A stretch of DNA of 5,457 nt, from positions 2,449,487 through 2,454,943 of the forward strand of contig CP059259.1 of assembly GCA_013693815.1 (NCBI GenBank), in the 5' to 3' direction. Made by a program: the position numbers and the translations under genes. Every line of letters starts with the position of its first letter. The stretch's first letter is position 1. Shown here one piece after another: positions 1-5,457 of this stretch. A model generated the notes under the pieces. The model did no database searches. It was given only the letters and a program-made list of their open reading frames with translations, and was not told the DNA's origin. The DNA comes from Nocardioidaceae bacterium. Its GTDB lineage: Bacteria; Actinomycetota; Actinomycetes; Propionibacteriales; Nocardioidaceae.

Positions 1-873
1 GGGATCATCGTCTCGTCGGTGTTGCGGCGCTCCTATCCGGCGGCTCCGGTCTCTCCGCTGATGCTCTTCGAACGTCAGGAGGCGTTCGCCTACGAGCAGG
101 AAGTCGACGGCAGCGCCTCGCAGCGACACCATGTGCGATTCTGGCCGGTCCCCGACGGCTGGATGCTGCCCGGCGGCGCCCGGGTCGGATGGTTGGCGGC
201 CGCAACCTACGACCGGCGTGTCGGGTTGTCGTTGTTCACCCTCCAAGTCACCCACAAGATCGAGGCCGACATCGATATCGAACGGAACTACGTGGTCGAC
301 ACCGTCCGCTATGGGACGCCGTCGGTTCCGGTGCGGATCATCAACCACTTCGCGACCGCCTTCCATACCCGCAACGGCGGAGGCGATCTGGTGCATACCG
401 ACGGCAACCTACCTGTGCTCGATGTGACCGGCGTTGCTCAGCCGACTCAGACGCCCGTTGCCTCACCTGAAGTCCCCCACGACGCGCGGTCACGGCTGGG
501 CGGCCTACGCCTGCCGCCACCGGTCGTGCTGATAGCGGGCTTCCTGATCGCCATCAAGGTGATTTTGGCCGCTACCGGTGTCGTCACGATTCTGGGCTCC
601 TCAGGAACCGCGGAGTCAGGGTCCCGCTGGGCCGAAGCGATCGCCGGTGCCGTACTCATCGCGCTCTGGGTAGCCGTGCTGTTGCGCCACCGATGGGCCA
701 GAACCACCTTGTTGCTGTTGTGTGCTGCGGACGCCATCTACCAGTTCGTCGTGCTCACCAACGCCGACAGGATCGATATGACTCTGCTGATGACCACGAG
801 TGTCTCCGTGCTGATCCTGGTCGCCCTCAGCTCGACCGATTCGAGGCGATGGGTCGAGCGCCTCACCGACTGA
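1..873 (+). CDS. LssY C-terminal-domain membrane protein, 5' partial
   Basis: The frame is open from the first base of the window to the TGA at 871-873 (290 codons), so the gene begins to the left. A GTG at 19 is in frame, but the preceding residues (GIIVSS) continue naturally into the domain and no ribosome binding site precedes it, so I do not take it as the start. Numbering from base 1, the LssY_C-like region covers about residues 8-130. It shows RSYPAAPVSPLMLF (10-23), RHHVRFW (42-48), AATYDRRVGLS (67-77) and VTHKIEADIDIERNYVVD (83-100), a pattern I recognise from actinobacterial LssY_C proteins. After a Pro-rich linker (about 145-165) come four predicted membrane helices at about 172-199, 212-228, 235-252 and 260-277. 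LssY was first named in the Legionella type I secretion (lss) region; the domain's biochemical role is not established. An MMPL transporter gene follows 89 bp downstream on the same strand, so joint transcription is possible. Family assignment is from memory of the motif pattern. Confidence 0.82.
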   Translation, partial: GIIVSSVLRRSYPAAPVSPLMLFERQEAFAYEQEVDGSASQRHHVRFWPVPDGWMLPGGARVGWLAAATYDRRVGLSLFTLQVTHKIEADIDIERNYVVDTVRYGTPSVPVRIINHFATAFHTRNGGGDLVHTDGNLPVLDVTGVAQPTQTPVASPEVPHDARSRLGGLRLPPPVVLIAGFLIAIKVILAATGVVTILGSSGTAESGSRWAEAIAGAVLIALWVAVLLRHRWARTTLLLLCAADAIYQFVVLTNADRIDMTLLMTTSVSVLILVALSSTDSRRWVERLTD

Positions 874-881
874 GCCGGCCA

Positions 882-919
882 CTCAAGTCAGGCTCAAGTG
901 GGACACCAGCTCCTTGAAC
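882..919 (+). promoter_or_regulatory. Candidate operator: CTCAAGT heptamer direct repeat with inverted half-site
   Basis: Two exact CTCAAGT heptamers lie at 882-888 and 893-899. They are 11 bp apart start to start, with a 4-bp spacer (CAGG). A weaker third unit, CACCAGC at 904-910, matches 4 of 7 bases in the same phase. CTTGAAC at 913-919 is the reverse complement of the second repeat region (GCTCAAG, 892-898) with one mismatch. Heptamers repeated every 11 bp on one helix face are the known architecture of sites for OmpR-fold regulators, including SARP proteins. The element lies in the 89-bp gap about 64 bp before the transporter start. No convincing -10 hexamer is visible, so the promoter itself is not located. 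An operator is inference; a chance repeat is possible. Confidence 0.4.
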
Positions 920-950
920 GAGTGTGCGTGGTGAACAACACGCTCGAACT

Positions 951-956
951 GAGGAG
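951..956 (+). promoter_or_regulatory. Ribosome binding site for the MMPL transporter
   Basis: GAGGAG, followed by AGG, lies six bases before the ATG at 963. It is a strong Shine-Dalgarno match at standard spacing. It decides the start of the transporter at 963 rather than at the upstream in-frame GTG at 924 or the GTG at 1013, which has no Shine-Dalgarno sequence and is out of frame with the signal-anchor helix. Confidence 0.8.
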
Positions 957-962
957 AGGCCC

Positions 963-3145
963 ATGTTCACCGTCTTCCTGCACCGGATGGGTCGCGCGAC
1001 CGCGCTCCATCCGTGGCGCACCCTGTCCGCTTGGGTGCTCGTCGTCGTCCTCGCCGGTGCTGCCGCTACTACGTTCGGGGTGAGTTCCGGGAAAACTGGG
1101 ATGTGCCCGACACCCGGGCCCAGGCCGGCGTGGAGCAGTTGCGAGAGCACTTCCCGGCCTCCAGCGGCTCGTCCGCCCAGGTGGTCCTGCACGATGACCG
1201 TGCTTTGGACCCGGAGCTCCTCAGCGCCACCGTCACCGAGATCAGCCGCCTCGACCACGTCGTCAGTGCGATCCCGCGGATCTCCGCCGACGGACGTACC
1301 GCGCTGATCTACACGCGCTACGACATCCCGACCACCGACCCGGCGATCTACAAAGACATCGCCCCACTAGAGGACGCCACTCGAGCGATCCGCAATGCCG
1401 GCGTCCAGGTGGAGTACGGCGGTGAGCTTCCAGGCACGGTGACCCCGATCGAGGGCCACGGTGAGCTCATCGGGGTCGTCGTCGCACTCGCACTGTTGGT
1501 CATCGCCTTCGCCTCGGTGCTCGCCGCCGGTCTTCCGGTACTGACCGCGGTGATGGGTCTTGCCGTCGGCTCATCGCTGGTCGTGGTCCTTGCGGGCCTG
1601 GTGGATGTGTCCGGTATGACCCCGACGGTGGCCACCATGGTCGGGCTCGGTGTCGGCATCGACTACGCGCTGCTGCTGGTCACCCGGCATATCGAGGGGC
1701 TGCGCACCGGACTCACCCCGGTCGACGCCGCTGCCCGTGCGACCGCGACTGCCGGCCGATCCGTAGTCGGTGCGGGGTTGACCGTTCTGGTGTCGCTGCT
1801 CGGCTTGAAGCTCGCGAAGCTGCCGACTTTCGACGCCTTCGGAGTCGCAACCGCCCTCGCCGTCGTCGCAGTGATGCTCGCCTCGCTCACCCTCGTGCCC
1901 GCCTTCAGCGCCAAGGCCGGATACAGGTTGCTCCCTCGCAAAGAGCGCAACCAAGTAGCCAATTCCGCGAGCAGTACTAGCTCTGCGACCGCGTCCGCTC
2001 AGATCGAGGTGACAGGTCGACGACTATCCGAAAACACTCTGGCCGCGCGCTGGGCACGCCGGGTCTCACGCCGTCCGCTGGCCTGGGCAGCGCTGGCTCT
2101 GATCATCTTGATAGCACTCGCCACCCCGGCACTGGAAATGCGCACCTGGCCACAGAACGATGCCGATGCGCCGACCAGCTCGACTCTGCGGCGAGCAAAC
2201 GATCTGGTCGCCGATGCTTTCGGCCCTGGGGCAAACGGCCCGCTCACGATCGTCATCGACCGCGAGGTGGTCACCGATCCGGAAATCAACAGCTTGCACG
2301 ACCGGCTCGCGACCTATCCCGGAGTCGCCGGCACCACGCCGGTCACCCAGTCGCCGGATGGGCGCCTGGCCATCTGGGACATCGAGGCGACCACGGCACC
2401 GGGCGAGACCGCAACCAACGACCTGCTGGACGAGTTACGCACCGAGGTGTTGCCTTCCGGCGTCGAGATGACGGGGTACGTGCCGATCCTGGCCGATATC
2501 TCCGACATGCTCGCGCAGCGCCTGTGGATCGTGATCGGGTTCGTCGTGCTCGTCTCGGTGCTGCTGCTGACCGTGCTGTTGCGCGCCCCGGTTGTGGCGG
2601 TCAAGGCGGCCTTGATGAACCTGCTGTCGATCGGTGCGGCCTACGGGGTGATGACGCTGGTCTTCCAGCACGGCTGGGGGTTGTCACTGCTGGGCCTGGA
2701 CCACACTGTCGCGGTGTCGAGCTGGGTGCCGATCCTGATGTTCGCCGTCCTGTTCGGCCTGTCGATGGACTACGAGGTGTTCCTGCTCTCGGCAGTCCGC
2801 GAGGACTGGCTCGAGACAGGGGACGCCCGCGGCTCGGTAGTACGAGGCCTGGCCTCGACTGCGCGAGTCATCTCGATCGCCGCGGCGATCATGGTCGCGG
2901 TGTTCCTCGGGTTCGCGACAGAGTCGAACGTCGTGGTGAAGATGGTCGGTGTCGGTATGGCGGTGGCGATCGCGTTGGACGCGACACTGGTACGGATGGT
3001 CCTGGTACCGGCCACGATGACTCTGCTGGGCCGTTGGAACTGGTGGACTCCCGGACGGTCCTCAGCCAACCGTGGAGATGCCGTGGCGGTCGAGCAACCC
3101 GGTGAAGCTCTTGGCCGCGACCGGGAAGTCCCACTCCTGAAGTAG
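963..3145 (+). CDS. MMPL-family (RND superfamily) transporter, with an apparent -1 frameshift after codon 39
   Basis: This is a proton-driven inner-membrane exporter of the MMPL/YdfJ/ActII-3 type; such proteins move lipids or hydrophobic small molecules, and the substrate cannot be read here. Translation from ATG 963 gives a typical N-terminus (MFTVFLHRMGRATALHPWRT) and helix 1, then leaves frame. The rest is open in another frame to the TAG at 3143-3145. Joining them at the G run 1077-1080 gives about 727 residues, normal for the family, with the junction reading TTFGGEFRENWDVPDTRAQ. In the joined protein, helix 1 is about 20-39 and a short outer domain about 40-168. Helices 2-6 span about 169-314, with GVGIDYALLLVTR carrying Asp234-Tyr235. 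A Ser-rich cytoplasmic linker lies near 330-348, helix 7 at about 374-391, a second outer domain at about 392-518, and helices 8-12 at about 520-685, with FGLSMDYEVFLL carrying Asp603-Tyr604. Both Asp-Tyr pairs match the proton-relay positions of MmpL3-type proteins. As written, reading from 963 stops at 1307 after 114 residues. Sequencing error or a real inactivating mutation are both possible. Confidence 0.9.
1076..1082 (+). other. Frameshift site at a G run in the transporter gene
   Basis: Bases 1077-1080 are GGGG. Upstream coding is in the frame of ATG 963 (ending ACG TTC GGG); downstream coding is in the frame beginning GGT at 1079 (GGT GAG TTC CGG GAA). Adding one G restores one continuous family-like reading, TTFGGEFRENW. 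No canonical -1 slippery heptamer is present: a P-site GGG would have to re-pair on CGG. A base lost in a homopolymer, real or from sequencing, is therefore more likely than programmed frameshifting. Confidence 0.82.
3062..3145. other. 84-bp convergent (tail-to-tail) gene overlap, codons in register
   Basis: The transporter stop (TAG, 3143-3145) lies inside the ATPase gene, and the ATPase stop (TGA on the minus strand, 3064-3062) lies inside the transporter gene. Both frames share codon boundaries: the transporter TAG is the antisense of a CTA Leu codon, and the ATPase TGA is the antisense of a TCA Ser codon. The ATPase C-terminus here still looks like family sequence (LQEWDFPVAAKSFTGLLDR). 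The transporter's matching segment, after WNWWTPGRS, is a hydrophilic tail beyond the last membrane helix. No clear terminator hairpin is visible in or beside the overlap. Confidence 0.85.
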
Positions 3146-5457
3146 CGATAGCGCCACAGCCGCATGGTCGCGGGCGAGCTCGGGCTTTCCCGCGGCCGCG
3201 GCTGCCAGGGCGAGTGCGGCATCGACCGGACCGTACGCCGGTCCCGAGCCGGCGATCACCAGTCCTCCCCTGCCTGGCAACAGCAACTCATACACCTGGG
3301 CGCCGAGGTCGGGCAGGTCGAGCCCGAGAGCTATCTCGGCCAGGCTTGTCTGGTGGGCATCGGCGAACCAGTTGTCGGTCTCGGGGGCCTGCTCGACCGC
3401 CTCCCACAGCGCCCGGGCCTGGGGAACGTAGTTCTTGCGCAGCAGCATCATGACCACGGCAGTTGCGATCGGCACGTTGGCGACATCGAGATAGTTGTTG
3501 GCCAGTTCCATCGCCGGTGGCGAGTCGTCATACAAGGTGGGGAATACCAAGGCACCTTGGATCGAATCGGCTTTGTTCGCCAGTGAGATGAGGTCGTCCA
3601 ACTCCAGGAGCCGCGCGGCCTGCGTCGCAATCGCCGGGGTGTCACCCTTGAGCACCGCGAATGAGCTGAGCAGGGTGCGGGTCGCCATCTCCACGAAATA
3701 GAGCCGGTGCCGTTGGGCATCGGCGGCGATCTCGGTGAGTTCGATGTGCGCGTCAGCGAGGTCACCGGCGTTGCAACGGGCGACCCTGTGCAGGAAGCGG
3801 CTGACCACCGCCTGTTGCTCCAAACCGTGTGCACGCGCCAGCTCGGTCGCCTCTCGGGACCAGGCCAGCTGACGTTGGTTGGCTGCGCGCCGCCAGACCG
3901 CGATGTAGCCGGCGATCAGCATCTCGAGCAGGAGCCCCGGGTCACCCAGCCGTCGAGCAGAGGTGATCGAGTCTTCGACGAGCACCTCGATTTGCTGCCA
4001 ATCACCCGAATAAGCAAGCTCGCGGGCAAGGCTCATCATCAGTCGGCAACGTACCGTGGTGTCGGCGGACGGGAGCTGGGCAAGCGCGTCCCGCATCACG
4101 GTGACAACCGAGTCGCTGACGACCCCGTAGAGCCGCCAAGGCCAGATAGAGCCGCCTGACATCACCGCGGAAGCATCGACAACGAGCGCCGGATCCCGGA
4201 GTCTGCCGGCGATCGAGATCGCCTCGTCGACTGCTTCGGTCGCCTCCAGTAGCCGGGTGCTCCAGCGGCATGCGTTGGCATAGCCGACGAGCAGGTCGTA
4301 GCGGTCGCGCTCCTTGGCGTCCCGATCACAGGTCAGGATCTCCAGTGCGGAGGCGTAGTGGCGGAGTGCCTCCTCCGGTGCGTGCGCCTGGATCGCCACC
4401 TCGCCGGCATGTGCCGCGGCCATCCATGCTTCGCGGGATCGGCGCTCCCCTGCCGAGGCCCAGTGCCGGGCGATCTCCGAAGCGCGCATTGCTCGTCGTG
4501 GCGCCAGCTCGATGAGTTCGGCCAGCTTGGCATGCATTCGCTCACGACGTGACAGCGACAGCCCGGCGTAGGCGGTGTCCTGGATGAGCGCGTGGCTGAA
4601 CCGGAAGCGGTCGTTGCCGAGGTCCTGGACGAGTTCGACCCCGAGTGCCGGCTCGAGAAGGTCGAGCGTGTGCAGTTCGTCGGTGTCCAGAGCCATCGTG
4701 AGCAGGTCGAGCTCGAACTCGCGTCCGATTGCCGCACCAACGGTGAGTGCGCCGGCGGAGGCTTTCGGCAGCTGGGCGATCCGCTGGCTGAGCACGTCGG
4801 CGATGCTGCGGGGTGTTTCTTCGAGCACCCCGGCGAGCGGGCGGCTGTTGTCGCGGGCGAGCCTGGCGTACTCGATCAGGAAGAACGGGTTGCCGTCGGT
4901 GCGCGTCGCCGCCGCTCTTGCCGTCTCGGCGTCGACGTCGGTACCGGTGATCGCCTCGACCAGGCGCTCTGCCGCGTCCTCGGTGAGACCGGTCAGCTCG
5001 ATCCGAGTGACATGTCTGCGGGCCAAGGCCGCGACCACGTCGGCCAGTCCGTCCTCCTCTGCGGGCCGCCAGGTCACCACGACCAGGAGCTTCCCCGCCT
5101 CAGCGCGAGCGATCAGGTGACGAAGCACACGTAGTGAGCTGGCATCTGCCCAGTGCAGATCCTCCAGGAACAGCAGGGTCGTGATGGCAGCGTCGGTTTC
5201 CAGCTCGCGTCGTACTTCTTCGGCTAGACGGAACCTCTCGGCATCGTGGTCCTGCGAGGAGGAAGCAGCCAGCGCCCTGCCCAGCGCCTCGCTCCACGGC
5301 CACAGCGGTGGCGCGTCCTCGTTCTGTGAGCAGCGGCCGACCAGCACACGCGCTCCCTGGGCAAGAGCCGTCCGGCCGAGCTCAAGACAGAGTCGGGACT
5401 TTCCGGCGCCGGGCTCCCCGGCAAGCACCATGAAGACCTGGGCGCCGGCGGCGCCCG
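3062..5457 (-). CDS. STAND/AAA_16-type ATPase with helical-repeat tail, probably part of a large regulator; 5' partial
   Basis: The frame is open from the right edge to the TGA at 3064-3062. An in-frame ATG lies at 5431-5429, but it falls inside the strand leading into the Walker A motif (GAAGAQVFMVLAGEPGAGKS), so the true start is outside the window. Numbering from that Met, Walker A is GEPGAGKS (5-12), followed by the family-typical GRC and APPLWPW (32-34, 40-46). Walker B with its HWAD extension is LLFLEDLHWAD (86-96), DGNPFFLIEY is at 179-188, and a winged-helix-like segment with RFRFSHALIQDTAY is at 275-288. From about 310 to 789 the protein is alpha-helical and Ala/Leu-rich with TPR-like character. 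This build is the ATP-dependent sensing part of AfsR/SARP, LAL-type and some cyclase-linked regulators, where ligand and ATP control oligomerisation. There is no LuxR helix-turn-helix at the C-terminus (end: LLDRHGISTVG), which argues against a LAL protein. An N-terminal OmpR-type plus BTAD pair, a cyclase or a kinase domain could lie upstream. The gene converges on the transporter gene and overlaps its end. Confidence 0.85.
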   Translation of the reverse strand, partial: GAAGAQVFMVLAGEPGAGKSRLCLELGRTALAQGARVLVGRCSQNEDAPPLWPWSEALGRALAASSSQDHDAERFRLAEEVRRELETDAAITTLLFLEDLHWADASSLRVLRHLIARAEAGKLLVVVTWRPAEEDGLADVVAALARRHVTRIELTGLTEDAAERLVEAITGTDVDAETARAAATRTDGNPFFLIEYARLARDNSRPLAGVLEETPRSIADVLSQRIAQLPKASAGALTVGAAIGREFELDLLTMALDTDELHTLDLLEPALGVELVQDLGNDRFRFSHALIQDTAYAGLSLSRRERMHAKLAELIELAPRRAMRASEIARHWASAGERRSREAWMAAAHAGEVAIQAHAPEEALRHYASALEILTCDRDAKERDRYDLLVGYANACRWSTRLLEATEAVDEAISIAGRLRDPALVVDASAVMSGGSIWPWRLYGVVSDSVVTVMRDALAQLPSADTTVRCRLMMSLARELAYSGDWQQIEVLVEDSITSARRLGDPGLLLEMLIAGYIAVWRRAANQRQLAWSREATELARAHGLEQQAVVSRFLHRVARCNAGDLADAHIELTEIAADAQRHRLYFVEMATRTLLSSFAVLKGDTPAIATQAARLLELDDLISLANKADSIQGALVFPTLYDDSPPAMELANNYLDVANVPIATAVVMMLLRKNYVPQARALWEAVEQAPETDNWFADAHQTSLAEIALGLDLPDLGAQVYELLLPGRGGLVIAGSGPAYGPVDAALALAAAAAGKPELARDHAAVALSLLQEWDFPVAAKSFTGLLDRHGISTVG

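Noticed and set aside
914..942. Sigma-70-like promoter using TTGAAC (914-919) as -35
   Set aside because: At 17-bp spacing the -10 position reads AACACG, which is a poor match, so I do not call a promoter.
1013..1078. GTG 1013 as the true start of the transporter
   Set aside because: It has no Shine-Dalgarno sequence, and it would encode an Arg/Cys-rich stretch in place of membrane helix 1, which is clearly encoded in the other frame after a good ribosome binding site.
1071..1085. Programmed -1 ribosomal frameshifting at the G run
   Set aside because: There is no X-XXY-YYZ slippery heptamer, slipping GGG back by one would pair on CGG, and MMPL genes are not known to use this mechanism. A lost base is simpler.
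2524..3105. 193-codon plus-strand open frame inside the transporter gene
   Set aside because: It is rich in Arg, Gly and Asp, as expected of a high-GC shadow frame, and lies fully within the well-supported transporter frame.
3146..3200. Terminator hairpin after the transporter stop
   Set aside because: No strong GC-rich stem followed by a T run is visible, and the region is coding on the other strand.
4575..5134. Two plus-strand open frames of about 180 codons opposite the ATPase gene
   Set aside because: They are Ser/Arg-rich or low-complexity translations antisense to a strongly recognised ATPase domain, with no domain features of their own.

Overview
The window reads as chromosomal DNA of a high-GC actinomycete. 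Codons end mostly in G or C, there are long overlapping shadow frames on both strands, and the encoded families (LssY C-terminal domain, MMPL/RND transporter, AfsR/LuxR-type STAND ATPase) are all common in Actinomycetota. A member of Mycobacteriales or a relative is plausible, but nothing here fixes the genus.

Layout: (1) Bases 1-873, plus strand: the 3' part of a gene for an LssY_C-domain protein with a C-terminal block of four predicted membrane helices; its start lies left of the window. (2) Bases 874-962: an 89-bp gap with an 11-bp-period direct repeat (two exact CTCAAGT heptamers), an inverted half-site, and a strong ribosome binding site just before the next gene. (3) Bases 963-3145, plus strand: a 12-helix MMPL-family transporter. 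It is complete at both ends, but the first 39 codons (start, membrane helix 1) are in a different frame from the remainder. One missing G in a G run at 1077-1080 explains this exactly. (4) Bases 3062-5457, minus strand: the 3' part of a gene for a STAND/AAA_16-type ATPase with a helical-repeat tail, cut by the right edge just upstream of the Walker A motif. Its 3' end overlaps the transporter's 3' end by 84 bp, with the codons of both genes in register.

The two plus-strand genes may form a small envelope or lipid-related unit: a membrane LssY_C protein followed by an RND-type lipid or small-molecule exporter. The convergent ATPase resembles the ATPase and repeat portion of large transcriptional activators (AfsR/SARP or LAL type). 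It has no C-terminal LuxR helix-turn-helix, so any DNA-binding or other effector domain would be N-terminal, outside the window. If it is a SARP, the heptamer direct repeat before the transporter is the kind of site such a protein, or any OmpR-fold regulator, could bind. That link is inference. I see no RNA genes, CRISPR arrays, insertion sequences, attachment sites or convincing intrinsic terminators. No stretch over 300 bases lacks a gene.
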